A stretch of DNA of 59,068 nt, from assembly GCA_003427395.1 (NCBI GenBank), contig BFEA01000015.1, positions 6,700,223 through 6,759,290 on the forward strand, in the 5' to 3' direction. Both the position numbers and the translations under genes were made by a program. This stretch comes from Chara braunii (lineage: Eukaryota > Streptophyta > Charophyceae > Charales > Characeae). The notes under the pieces are model-generated. The model saw only the letters and a list, made by a program, of their open reading frames with translations. It had not been told where the DNA came from and did no database searches. This document shows positions 10,560-20,866 of this stretch, one piece after another (positions within the stretch are counted from its first letter, which is position 1; each line of letters starts with the position of its first letter).

Positions 10560-11125
10560 TAAATCACGTCACCAGTATGTCTGTCGAGGGGAAAGCTTGG
10601 GCATCATGAGGAAAGCTTGGACAACTGAGTTGTTCGTGCACACCATGAAGGGCGCCCTGTGCAGATATTGACGTCAATGTCGGGTAACATAAACTACTGC
10701 GAAAACCTCACGTTCATCGGTAATGTAGTTTATCTCGGCAGGCAGTAGCTGACGGGAGTAGAAAGCGATCGGGCAATCCACAACACAAACCTCGATAGTC
10801 CTATCCTCCGCGATGGTCGGGAAGTAAATGATGGGAAGACTGTCAGTGGAGGGAAGTGATGGGAGGATAGGCGTCAGTTTGAAAGTTGTGTCAATAGGAG
10901 AGGGGGGGGGGGAGAGGAACATGGGGATAAGGTGAATCAGAAGGAGAGGGAAACACCTGAGAAAGTACAGCTCCTACTACTGCAAAATCTGACTCGTCAG
11001 TGGTGACGATGAAGGGACGATCAAAATCAGGGAGGAGAAGAACCGGCGCACAAGTCACCGTCTTCTCGAGGGTTCGAAAGGCGTTTTCGCAAAGAGGTGT
11101 CCAAAACCACGGCGGGTTCTTCCGG
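10560..11125 (-). pseudogene. Ty3/gypsy RNase H domain
   Basis: The minus strand encodes FRTLEKTVTCAPVLLLPDFD and FIVTTDESDFAVVGAVLSQ (RNase H first Asp). After a shift it encodes PIAFYSRQLLPAEINYITDE with REVFAVVYVTRH (the Glu helix). This is the order found directly after RT in gypsy pol. A frameshift near 10920 divides it, next to a run of ten Gs (10904-10913). Confidence 0.8.
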
Positions 11126-11159
11126 AGGAGGGTGGAGGTAAGGACGTAGGAATACCCAA

Positions 11160-11935
11160 CGTATCCCTGGATGAAATTACTATGGTAACTTGTGAGGCCC
11201 AGGAACTGCGAAGCTGCTTGGCGGGTGTGGGGACGGGCCACACCACAATAGTAGTGATCTTCACGTCGTCCATATGGAGACCCTGGTCTGATACATGGTG
11301 TCCTAGGAAGTCCACTTTGCGATGGGCAAAGTGGCACTTACTGAGTTTGGCATAAAAACAATGCTTGTGTAAGCGCTGCAGGACATCGCGAAGGTGTATG
11401 AGATGGTCCAGACACAGGGTACGACTATAGACCAGGATATCGTCTAGGTATACGATAATGTATTCTTCAAGGATGTCCCTGAAGATATCTCCCGTCGTCG
11501 TTTGGAAGGTGACGGGTACATTGGTGAGGCCGAATGACATCACCGTGAACTCGTAGTGGTCGACACACGACTGCAAGGCGGTGTTTGTTTGATCCTTTGT
11601 GGCCACGCGGATCTGGTGGTAACCGCTACGGAGATCGATCTTCGTGAAGAAGCGGTTGCATGCCAGACGGTCAAACAACTCATCCGCTCAAGGCATGGGA
11701 TAATTGTTCTTAACGGTGTAACGGTTAAGGCTGCGGTAGTCAATGCAGAGGTGAAGACTTTGCGAGTAAAGAGGACGGGTGCATCCCAAGGTGAGTTACT
11801 CGGTTTAATGAAACCCAGCTGAATAAGCTCCTCAAGCTGACGCTTGAGTTCCGTCGCCTCGAGAATCGAGAGGTAGGGTGCCTGATAGTGGACACGATAG
11901 TCAGGTACGAGCTAGATAAAATGCTCAATGTCGCG
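11160..11935 (-). pseudogene. Ty3/gypsy reverse transcriptase domain
   Basis: The minus strand shows LEELIQLGFIKPS…PWDAPVLF, then FFTKIDLRSGYHQIRV (first catalytic Asp), then MSFGLTNVPVTFQ. The catalytic box IIVYLDDILVYS (YLDD) and FLGHHVSDQGLHMD follow. These motifs are in the correct order for Metaviridae-type RT. A frame change lies near 11680-11740, between the first two blocks. The catalytic residues remain, but the reading frame is not intact. Confidence 0.9.
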
Positions 11936-12125
11936 CATTGGAGGGATCCCGCTGTATGAGAAATACAAGGGGAAAACGCCGCGGTACTCTTAAATCAAAT
12001 CGTGAACGGCGGACACTAAATCGGTCGTGAACCACATGAGTTTCTTAACGTCTGCATCGACACATATGGGTGGACTCGAAAGTGAACGATGTAGGGATCT
12101 GGGATGTCGGGGGGGTATCCGCAGG

Positions 12126-12380
12126 CTAAGGGGTGAATGTAGAGATGGAAGCCGTGAAGATAGAGGAAGGATCAGAGGGATCGGGCTTCAGTGAGATGAG
12201 CTCAACCTTGGGATATAGTGGATCATAGAGATGAAGATCCTTGACGTTCACAAAGTAGAACGTGACGTCCTCCTGTCGTATGAAGTGAGCAAACTGACGA
12301 GAAAAAGTGAAGGCGATGTTTGGGTGCGACCAAGACGAACGAGGGTCCTTGGGAGGTAGGTTGGAAAGGGTGTCACTCAT
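12126..12380 (-). pseudogene. Protease-RT linker of pol
   Basis: An open stretch between the protease and RT blocks, reading …NIAFTFSRQFAHFIRQEDVTFYFVNVKDL…. In position it matches the non-enzymatic linker of the same polyprotein. It has no catalytic motif. Confidence 0.55.
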
Positions 12381-12479
12381 GGTTCCAATGAAAAAGATTC
12401 GATAGGTCTAATCACACTTCGTTTTACGAACGAGTGTCTCGGTCGCCCATTCGGCCTCTGTGGCACGGAACCGGCGACT

Positions 12480-12790
12480 ACCGGTGAGACCAGGCAGTGC
12501 CAAGGATAAAGTCGTACCCAGTCTTTAGTACGTCGAAGTATGCTGAGGAATGGTAGCGCCGAGGCGCTTGGGTACTATCAAGTGGCAGGAGGGTGAGGTA
12601 AAAGACCGTTTGACCGAAGAAGTATTGCGTCTTGTTATCTCATAGGGTAACGGAGATAGGAGAGCGGGACCCGGTGGTAGCTAAACGAGCTTCCTCAACC
12701 ACTCGAGGGTGAACGACGTCTCGCTGCAAGTCAGAGTCCCATACTAGTATAGCGCAGTACACCCTCACAGATGTCCCCAAGTGGATCAAA
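12480..12790 (-). pseudogene. Retrotransposon aspartic protease remnant
   Basis: Between the zinc knuckle and RT, the minus strand reads CAILVWDSDLQRDVVHPRVV, where a D-S/T-G active site would be expected, but the triad reads DSD. Further on come a run of beta-strand-like residues and the words FDVLKTGYDFILGTAW, which match the family's G.D.ILG motif. An in-frame stop follows SPISVTL at about 12640. Position and motif order support a degraded retropepsin. Confidence 0.6.
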
Positions 12791-13139
12791 ATGATCGGGA
12801 AGGTGCGATCAGGGTCATAGAGCAGAGTGAGGAGATGAAGCATGGCATTTACGTGTCTCGTGAGTCGCTCCTGACGAGTCTGAAGAATGCTTAAGTACAG
12901 GAGAGATGACACAACGTCATCACGAGTCGCCAACTTAGCACCACAACGAGTTGTGTGAATGGCGCGATGGGTCGGAAGTCTCGAAGGGGAAGAACTAGAT
13001 ACGGCGGTCTGCCGTGGGGCAAACGGTATCTCGACAGACGGCGGGGAAGAGGGAACTGCGTCTGTCGTGTTCTGAGGATCCTCTGCTGAGGTAGCCAAAG
13101 GGGCAAACCGCGACTCAGTGATCGAGAAGTTGGCGACGT

Positions 13140-15417
13140 GCGAGGCCTCAGCGGTACACTGCACCGTGGTTAGCTGGATGGGACTGGTTAAGTGGGATCG
13201 GGGGGGGACTGAGATCGGCGCTGATGAAAAATGTCAACATAGTGTCGATCGAGAGCAGCATGGTATGGACACCGTGAGGAGGTGTGTCCATCCTGGCGAC
13301 AACGAAGGCAACCACGACGGGCCTCGAGGGTGGCGCGCTCCTCAGGGGATAAAGCTCAGCGAGGAGGGACGAAACCCTGCGGGAGGTGTATATGAGGGAC
13401 CGCGAACGTGCGGGCGCCAGCATGAGCAACCCGATTACGCGCACGACCCATGGCGGACATGGCCATCTGTAATCGCTCGACCACCAGGACAGTTTCGTCA
13501 TCCAAGTGGTACTTGATAACGTCCTGAAACTCGATGTCCTCAGGGACGTCCCCAAGGGTAGGGTCGAGCTCGGCTGAGGCGTCCTCGCCGTACTCGAGAG
13601 AATTGTAGCGCTGAGAGAATGGCGCTCCAGGTCGAGCTGGTCAGCGAAAGCGGTCGACGAAAGAGGATCGACCGCGAGTAGCACCTCGTGAATGGGTGGC
13701 GGAGACGGTGGATCGAGAAAAAGATGGGGCATCGGAGAAACGACTCCTCATCTTCTGGTACTGTTGAACAGCCTCGTGGGCCTCCTCTGAGCAGGCGAAG
13801 CTCTGTCGCCAGAGCTCGATGCGGTAGTCAGTTGGAAGACTGAGGACGAACCTGTTTGTCAAAGGACGTAAAGTAAGAGTGTCTTATCGCAAATGAGGCG
13901 GATGTTTTAAAACACTCTGATGTGACACTCACGGTCTACTGGTGCGAAGGACCGGCGCCACTGCGTCTGTGTGCCCGATCTAAGGCGTCGGTCGCATCGT
14001 GGAGAGTGTCATAGCGGTCATGAAGGAACGCGGTGAAATCCGCGAGAGTGGGAGCCTCACCCGCACGAGTACGATGAGTATAATAGTTCTTCCATGCGGA
14101 GAACATGCTGACTCGCAATTTAGTTGCGAGCATAGCGCACCACAACTTCTACTAGTGTTAGTCAGTGTCAGTGCACGTGTGGCAGCCTGCAACGAGTGCG
14201 ACACGCGAAGTGTACCATCGTAGTCGGGTATATCCAACAGACGTACAAGGGTGGGACCACTGTGCTGATAGCGGGGGGAGAGAGGCTGATGGGCCTACAC
14301 TGCGGCCACAAATGTTAGGGCCGATGCAGGGGTGGCGGTGGTGGTTGGCTGTGGGTTGAGGCTGTTGGTGGAAGGTCCAACAACGGTGGAGGCCAAAATC
14401 GCAGCCAGCTGGGATGGAGTGGCGAGATAGGTGGGTAGAGGACGAGGAGCTGGTCGAGGGAAACGAGCCTGCAAGACATATGTGAGAGAGGCGGTATAAA
14501 AAAAAGGGTGAACAACCTGTGAAGGGTAAGGCTGTCTCAGGGTGAGAATCTCCGCTTGGAGCTGCGTGATGGTAGCCTGCAAGGTAGCCACGCGCTGGGT
14601 AAGTGGAGTCGGAGGTGGAGGAGGCGGGGAGGGTACCGTAGGAGGATAAGGAGTAATGAATTGGAGGGAACCCCGAGGTGGGAGTGAGGAGATGAGAGGA
14701 GGAGGGAGGATTCCGGTCCGTGGTATTGGGATCGAAGCAGAAAGCTAGCAAGCCATATCAGAAAGAGTATGTGAAACTGTCTGGCCAGATACCGGTATCT
14801 GGGCACCAGCACTGACGGTAGTGGCCAAAGCGGCAGGGGCGGCAGGGTCCGACGAGTGTGCCGTAACAAATGGTATGGTCTAAGCGGCGGCGGCACCCAT
14901 CAATGCGGGCGGGGAGTGTCGAACCTAACCCGCGGAAGAGGACGAACCACCACGTCTCCGTCTCTAGAGTCGTGGAGAGCCGGACTCTGAGCCGGTAGGG
15001 GGTGGAGTTTGGGTGCGGTGGGGAAAGCGATGAGGAGAACCCTTGAGGCAGTGAAGTTCAAGGGAGAGCGCATTGACTTGCCCCTCCAAGGGTGCAAGCG
15101 CCTCGAGTCGAGCTTGCAAAGGTGCAAGGAGGGATGCAAGAACAATGCAAAGTTTCATGGGTCCACATGGTTGTGACCGTGGACCGTCGGGTGTTGGACG
15201 CCTGAGCGACGAAGTGCGCCGCAACGATCTCCTCAGTTGTAGCCTCGTCTGTGGGTAGTGGATGTATGGGGGCAGACATGGCGGAAGGTGGAGAAAGAGG
15301 TGAGGAAAAAAATGGGTTGTGGCGTGGGGATAGGGGGCCACCGGTGAAAGGAAGGGGATCACGGGAGCGGAGTGGGTAACCATGAGTCGGCTCGCCCGTG
15401 ACTAGCGGGTTGCGCAT
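13140..15417 (-). pseudogene. Gag of the chromovirus, broken into several frames
   Basis: The minus strand starts with a Pro/Ser-rich N-terminal region (about 15400-14300). A capsid-like stretch follows: FSAWKNYYTHRTRAGEAPTL + FTAFLHDRYDT, and then, in another frame, RFVLSLPTDYRIELWRQSF. These words fit the Retrotrans_gag family. A CCHC zinc knuckle ends it (13270-13312). The reading frame changes at least three times, so no Gag could be made. Gag would form the particle that packages the element RNA. Confidence 0.75.
13270..13312 (-). pseudogene. CCHC zinc knuckle of Gag
   Basis: The minus strand encodes GCLRCRQDGHTSSRC, that is C-X2-C-X4-H-X4-C with all four ligands present. This is the nucleocapsid signature that binds the element RNA. 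It lies at the C-terminal end of gag, just before the protease. Confidence 0.85.
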
Positions 15418-15499
15418 GAGATGGTGGCATCAATCGGGTCGAGGGAAGAGGAGCCGTTCGGGTCTAGGGTGCCCGAGGGGGGGAGGCGAGAGAAGAGGG

Positions 15500-16480
15500 G
15501 GGGTTAGGAGAACCCTAAACTCTAGAAAAACCGTATGAAAACCCTAACCGGAGTTTTGATGGTTACGGTAGGGTAGCGGCGACCTAATAGAAAATAGCAA
15601 CGTGGATGGGAGGGGTAAGAGAAATAAATAAACGGTAAAATTTTGAGATAAATAATAATAATAATAATAATAATAGTTAAAAAAATAAATAAATAAAATG
15701 TGAAGAGGTCGAAGTGTGCCGACAAAATTGACAACGAATTTCGATATCATTCCAAGGCAAAAGTTATTCAGTTTATGTTTCTGTATAACACAATTTTTTT
15801 TCAGAAGTTTTGGAGGACCTTTTTTTTTTTTTTTTTTTTTTTTTTGCCGTTCGGGCTCGGACAATCTGCCCAGGGAAGATGTCCGACCGGTTGTTCGAGT
15901 GGACAACCCCGGACGGTCAGGGGGGTCCCGGACATCCGATCAGGTAACATAGTTTTTTTTTTAATTTTCAACAGTATTTTCCTACCCCCCATGGGGTCAA
16001 AAATGTGTCAAGAAGAAAGAGAGACCAAGATACGCACTCTAAGGTTCAAAATGCCACAAATTCTAAATTTCATAAAAGTAAATTAAAAATAGTTACGGAG
16101 GTGGAGGAGAGTGAAGAGAAACTAAGTGTCGGATTTTTTAAAAATTTCGCCAGCATTTTGTTACCCCCATGAGGTTGAAGTGTGCCGACAAAAGATATGA
16201 CTACGTAAGATGGGAGAAAGTAGGGAGAAAAAAAAAAATTCGACAACACTTCTTTACCCCCACAGACTCAAAATGTGCGCCGAGAGTTGAAATAACCAAG
16301 TCCTAAACAAATATCGAGGTGCTGCAAAAAACATTGAATTTTCAAAAAAAATAAATAAAAAAATTGAGAAAGAAATAGGGGTATAAGATAATGCAATTTT
16401 CTTTCAGAAGAGCAAATGTAAATCAAAGAAAAAGACAAAATAAGAAAAAACAGAAAAAATTGAAGTTGGGGGTGAGGGGG
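15500..16480. repeat. AT-rich leader with degenerate repeats
   Basis: After an ATAATAAT run (15652-15676), a unit of the type TTACCCCCATGAGGTTGAAG…GTGCCGACA appears four times: partly at about 15706, then about 15984, 16162 and 16253. The spacing is irregular and AT-rich filler lies between copies. A 20+ base T run is at 15821-15845. No coding content is seen. If the LTR at 17615 belongs to this element, this is part of its long untranslated leader. Confidence 0.45.
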
Positions 16481-16815
16481 AATGAAAGAGTGATGGAGAA
16501 AGAGAGAAGTAGGCGAGAAAGAGAAAAAAATTGGCGTGGGAGGTGGGGGGGATGATTGGGTTGTAGTTGGGGGAGGGAAGGGGAAGACTAGGGTGGGAAA
16601 ATGAGAGAGAAAGTGATGAGAAAAGTGGGGAGGAGTATGAGAGATAAGTAAAAGATGGTGAGTGGGGAAGGGAGGGGAGAAAAAAATGGTGGAAGAGGAG
16701 TGAAGAGAGGNNNNNNNNNNGGAGTAGTTCTAGATGTAAAAGGGGTGATGACATGGTGTAGGGGAGAGAGAGAGGGGGTTGTGGGAGAGTACGTTAGTGG
16801 AGAGATATGATACCA
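16481..16815. other. Purine-rich tract with 10-N gap and PBS-like word
   Basis: About 300 bases of nearly pure G/A on the + strand, with a 10-N gap at 16711-16720. At 16805-16814 the minus strand reads TGGTATCATATC, close to the TGGTATCAGAGC primer-binding site of plant retrotransposons. No TG…CA LTR edge abuts it, so I do not call a second element here. Confidence 0.4.
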
Positions 16816-16864
16816 GACTCTTCGTTGACCAAGAGGAACAAGGTCACCAAGCAAGGTGTTGGTA

Positions 16865-17110
16865 GCCTGCTGCTGCAACAGAAAATAATAATAATAATAA
16901 TGAAATAATCAAGGGTTGGCTGAGATCTTGATCAACCACCCGGATTAAACTGACGCACAGCCCCCTAGCCAGAGGGGGTCTTCACTGCTGGCAAACTGCT
17001 GGTGCAACAATAAAAAAAATAATAGCCATCATCATCATCATCATCATCTGGGTGTGCTGAAATCTTGATCAGCCACCTAGATTGGCCTGTATTACAGCCC
17101 CCTAGCAAGG
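16865..17110. repeat. Tandem duplication, about 120-bp unit, with microsatellites
   Basis: Two diverged copies carry the same order of words: CTGCTG.TGCAACA, then a trinucleotide run (ATA repeats in copy 1, ATC repeats in copy 2), then TCTTGATCA.CCACC and ACAGCCCCCTAGC. The two different trinucleotide runs occupy the same place in the unit. Confidence 0.7.
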
Positions 17111-17598
17111 GTGATCTTGAAGATCCTTAGCGAGCTGCCACGTGGCACTGCATATGGCCACATGTGCAGGCAGCAGCAGCCACGTCGCCTCTGGTGAATA
17201 GTGTGTGGAACTATTCAACAAGAACATTCTGCACTACAAAGCTATGGACACAGTTTGGCCAGTGTGTTACATCACTAGCCATGCACGCGCATGGCTGGCA
17301 GCTGCCCAGGTTCAAACCCNGGCAGCAGCATGCATCTTGGATCTTGATACAGATAATCCGGGAGCGGGGCGGGGCGGCAGGGCCACGTGGGCACGTGACG
17401 CGTGCGTGTGCGGTGGCCTTGGCGCTTACGTCGTGGTAGCACTCTCTCTTTTCTCGCCACCTGTCGCTCCCTTGCTGCTGCACGTTTCTTCGCTTTGTCC
17501 CGTTGTTTGCCTCTGAAAACGCCCAAAAAACAGGTGGAAACCCAGTGTCGGGTTTTACACCGTATGTCGGGCTGTGGTGGGTGGGAGCGGGGAACGTT

Positions 17599-17613
17599 CC
17601 CGCTCTGATACCA
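17599..17613 (-). promoter_or_regulatory. Primer-binding site (tRNA initiator Met type)
   Basis: The minus strand reads TGGTATCAGAGCGGG, one base after the LTR end at 17615. TGGTATCAGAGC is complementary to the 3' end of plant initiator methionine tRNA, the usual primer for plant LTR retrotransposon reverse transcription. It fixes the element orientation: 5' LTR on the right, transcription to the left. This agrees with the strand of gag and pol. Confidence 0.88.
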
Positions 17614-17614
17614 G

Positions 17615-17966
17615 TGTGACGGACCGGCCAGGATGGCGGTCTGTCAGGTTCAAGACGAAGGGATGAGGACGGGGGAGATGGAGATGGAGCTGGAAGGGAT
17701 AGCACAACTCCAACGCAGACTCAACACGCACGTACTCCACACTGTGCAAATGAAGAATGAATGGAAAACAAACAACAATTGGGGTATACCCACAGCGGAC
17801 TGACTGGACTGGACTGGACTGGACTGCTACCGACAGTGGTACCGGGCAGGACTGGACTGGACTGGAACAGCACGTGGCCTGTGGGGTGGCCTGACCCCAC
17901 AGGCCGAATAGGCAAATAGCCCGGTAGGCCCTGGCTGTAGGCCAGGGCAGATAGAGGGCCGCTGCA
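17615..17966 (-). repeat. Retrotransposon LTR, right copy (5' LTR)
   Basis: A 352-bp LTR with TG…CA ends, homologous along its length to 291-650 and followed on the minus strand by a primer-binding site. The interior has short GGACT repeats (17800-17825 and 17850-17866) that vary between the two copies. Substantial divergence between the LTRs implies an old insertion, or two separate insertions of one family. Confidence 0.85.
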
Positions 17967-18480
17967 GCGCAGCTCAGTATGTTTGCCTAAATCATTGCAT
18001 GCAGCCAATATTGATAGTGGGCCCTTGATGATGAAAGAATGACACAATGTGCAACTATCGGGTGCACATGTATGTGCATGGCGTTGTGCCATGAATATGC
18101 TGCTCACTAGTGCTGATCTCCAGACCTCATTTGGACCATGATGCCCCCCAGTGTATGGTTTAAACCCTTAGCAAGCAGTCAAATGCTCATTGGCAGGTGT
18201 GGGGAGTTTCTTTCGAGCCACGGACAACTCACCAAGCAAGCAAGGGTTCTCAAGGGAGAGGTGTTGTTATTGCTGTTTTGCCCCCCATGTTTTACTGATG
18301 AAGGTGGGAACAGGTGCCAACAGGAGATTTTGCAATATCTCTGTACATCACCTCTGTTTGGTGGAAAATGCGTGCTATAGGTCAGGAGTGCTTGTTTTTC
18401 TTACAACCGTCGAGCTGCAGTTGCGCTTGGGCATGGGCCGGCGAGGGTGGTCTCCCCCTCAGCTAAGCTGGATGATGCTT

Positions 18481-18584
18481 CCGGGGACCAAGTCCCACTT
18501 ACTTGAATTCTCAATTCCCGACCTTCGATTAGCAAGATCGACGGCTTGAAATGAAGAATCAACGTAAGTAGGACTTGGCCCCGG
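18481..18584. mobile_element. 104-bp MITE-like foldback, family GGGGCCAAGTCCCAC
   Basis: The arms CCGGGGACCAAGTCCCACTT (18481-18500) and its near-complement (18565-18584) flank a second inverted pair: TGAATTCTCAATT-like against AATGAAGAATCA. The whole 104 bp can fold back. It shares ends and internal words with 19393-19497 and its outer ends with the larger element at 34009-35122. Confidence 0.75.
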
Positions 18585-18745
18585 TAGTTTTCTCCTGGCT
18601 TGTCTGTGAGGTATCTGGGCCTCATTTCCTTGGTGTTTAATGAAGTCTCAAGTTTTTTGAAAAAGGTTAAAAAAGGCATGCCACTAGCATACCTCATACC
18701 TTTGTTTGGTGGAAACTTGGAAAATGCATGCAACTGCGGACTTTA

Positions 18746-18920
18746 CCCGAATAGAAAGCCCGGTTATTATTGCTGTATCTAGACTGAAAGTTGCCCCTGC
18801 CCCAAACACAGCTATAATGACTGGAGCGCTCTACCTTCTTCCCCCGCATACAATGTACAGTCATTATAGCTGTATTTGGGGTGTCTTTCAGTCTAAATAC
18901 AGCTATAATGACCGTGAAAG
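18746..18920. mobile_element. Two adjacent foldback copies, family CCCGAATAGAACG
   Basis: Copy one (about 18746-18831) starts CCCGAATAGAAAGCCCGG and contains GCTGTATCTAGACTGAAAG and CAGCTATAATGAC. Copy two (18841-18920) starts CCCCCGCATACAATG, with the internal words TATAGCTGTATTTGGGGTG and CAGCTATAATGACCG. Both share the core of the full copies at 21287-21381 and 43331-43423, but each has lost one terminal arm. Confidence 0.65.
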
Positions 18921-19116
18921 CAGGTAGTTGGGTGCAGAGGGTAGCAAGCATGCATAAGTAAGGGTCTCTTTCCAACTGTGGCACTGGTCTCTAAAGAACA
19001 TAAGCCAGGTTCATGGTCAGTCAGTGAAACTACGGCTTTCCCCCAACACAACGCACCCTCATTTTGTATCGGGCTCGAAAAAGTTCATTTTCAGGGTGCG
19101 TTAAAGACGCTAGTGG

Positions 19117-19134
19117 GTCCTTCGGGACATCCGT

Positions 19135-19166
<32 letters not shown>

Positions 19167-19209
19167 GGCCCCTGTGCAAGGATGACACACATAAATCGAG
19201 AAATGGTCC

Positions 19210-19246
<37 letters not shown>
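19117..19246 (+). pseudogene. U6 snRNA retropseudogene with poly(A) tail
   Basis: The segment 19117-19214 follows U6 from its 5' stem (GTCCTTCGGGACATCCG) through ACAGAGAAGATTAGCATGG (the ACAGAGA box that binds 5' splice sites) to its 3' end. It has only a few changes from plant U6. A 32-base A run follows at once (19215-19246). The flanks AAGACGCTAGTGG (19104-19116) and AAGATGCTAGTGG (19245-19257) form a 13-bp target-site duplication with one mismatch. Natural U6 ends in U and has no poly(A), so this is a LINE-type retroposed copy, not a gene. No pol III upstream elements are visible. Confidence 0.93.
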
Positions 19247-19248
<2 letters not shown>

Positions 19249-19392
19249 TGCTAGTGGAGCTTCTCTCATGATGTTTTGGATGATGCAAATGTGGCAAAGT
19301 TGGGGCCCTACCCTACTACTCACCACATCCACAAAAGATTAAAAATAAAATAAAAAAATAAAAAAATAAAAAATAGGGGTACCTTCAGTAGA

Positions 19393-19497
19393 GTGAGGGT
19401 CAGGTCCCACTACCCTGGATTATTCATTTTTCGCCCTCGATTACGAAGATCAACGGTCAGAAATGAAGAATAGGGGTTAGTGGGATCTGGCCCTCAC
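19393..19497. mobile_element. 105-bp MITE-like foldback, family GGGGCCAAGTCCCAC
   Basis: The arms GTGAGGGTCAGGTCCCACTA and its near-complement TAGTGGGATCTGGCCCTCAC form the ends. TTATTCATTTTT and AAATGAAGAATA form an inner inverted pair. The central words GATTACGAAGATCAACGG match the centre of the copy at 18481-18584. Confidence 0.75.
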
Positions 19498-19517
19498 AAA
19501 AACAAGCTATAATTGCA

Positions 19518-19628
19518 CTATGGGCCAAGATACAGTTTGCAATTGCTGTTCAGGCACCCCACCTTGCCAGAACGCTGGGTTGTATACATTGCCCCAACTG
19601 CAAGTCGAAACTGTATCTTGGCCCATAG
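19518..19628. mobile_element. 111-bp foldback element
   Basis: The arms at 19518-19538 and 19608-19628 are perfect 21-bp inverted repeats (CTATGGGCCAAGATACAGTT + T). The 69-base interior has no coding content. It lies within 21 bases of the preceding foldback. The ends differ from the other families, so this is a separate family or a lone hairpin. Confidence 0.7.
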
Positions 19629-20499
19629 TAGACTCCGGCCTAGTTTCCCCTAAAAATTATGGCAGTGGATCTTTCCAGGGCCCAGCTGCAGATTCGTTCT
19701 CATTTTGTACATTTGGTGTGTAGTGGAGCCAGACCCTTTTTTTTTTCTCCTTCAATCTATTGATAGGGCAGACAACACTGCCTGGTTTCGATTGGAACGC
19801 AGTGAAGCAGGCCTGTCAGAATGCATGTGAAGCGTGAAGACAGGCAGGTGCAACATCTGCACCTTCCTGTATTCCCAAGCTCCAACAGTCCAATTCAGTA
19901 CTTATCCATCTTAGGAAAAATCCTGCACTGTGACAATTTTAGGGCGATGCCAAGGGCTGCATCCCCTACCCCCTTTTCTGAGAAATGCACCCTTCCCCCC
20001 TCTCGTGTGATAGGCTCTGGCAGTGGGGTTGACGGCCTCACAGGTGAACGCGTGGGAACAGCAGAACTGAAGACAGGCGCTAAGGGGGGAAAGCGTTCTG
20101 TTACTCGATACGCCGTACTCGAGGATTATCGAGGGCCTACCCTGTAGTTGTACCGCTCTGCTCGAGGCTGTCCAGATGCGTTCAAAATTTTGATGGATGG
20201 CGAGTGGTGCAACCGGCATGCAGACTCCCTGCCAGCCGTAGATTTGTTTACCAGATGAAACTCCAGCCGTAGATTTATTTACCAGCTGAAACTACATGTA
20301 CTCCAACAGTAACAGTAGTGGAGATGTGTACTGAATAGGAGAGTACAATCTGGGTGTGTACTGAATTTTTATATACAGCCCCTTGTTGTCCTCTTCTCTC
20401 TCTCTGCCTACGGTTTACCGGGCAGTTCTGTTTGTGACGATATATATATTTGACGATATATATATTCTGCACTCAAATCTTTCATCATCTTTTTTTTTT

Positions 20500-20818
20500 G
20501 GGCAAATTTTCGAAATGCCCCCAAAGTTTGCGTTTATTTGCGGCCCCTGTAAAGGCCGACTTACCCTGTGGTGCCCCTTGGGCCTCCGCAGGCCCCTGTC
20601 AGCATGGGGCGTAACTTTCCGATATGCCCTTACTGGACTGCTGGTGGCGTTCCGTCGGTAGGTCCTTGAAATGCCGTCACGAGGGGCACACATCTTTCTT
20701 TGATGCCCTTGCAGCGGTGGTGGCAGGAGTTCGAATTCAATGTGGTAGGCATTCCACGCATTCCACGCGCCGCCACGGAAAAACGGTCTGTATATGTGTG
20801 TGTGTGTATGTGTGTGTG

Positions 20819-20866
<48 letters not shown>

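Noticed and set aside
15544-15906. Lys-rich minus-strand frame
   Set aside because: It arises from poly(T) and ATA runs in an AT-rich region.
16800-16830. Second LTR boundary at a TGGTATCATATC word
   Set aside because: It resembles a primer-binding site, but no TG…CA edge or repeated LTR sequence lies beside it.
17280-17330. Possible tRNA B box at CAGGTTCAAACCC
   Set aside because: No A box at the proper distance and no acceptor stem. It contains an N.
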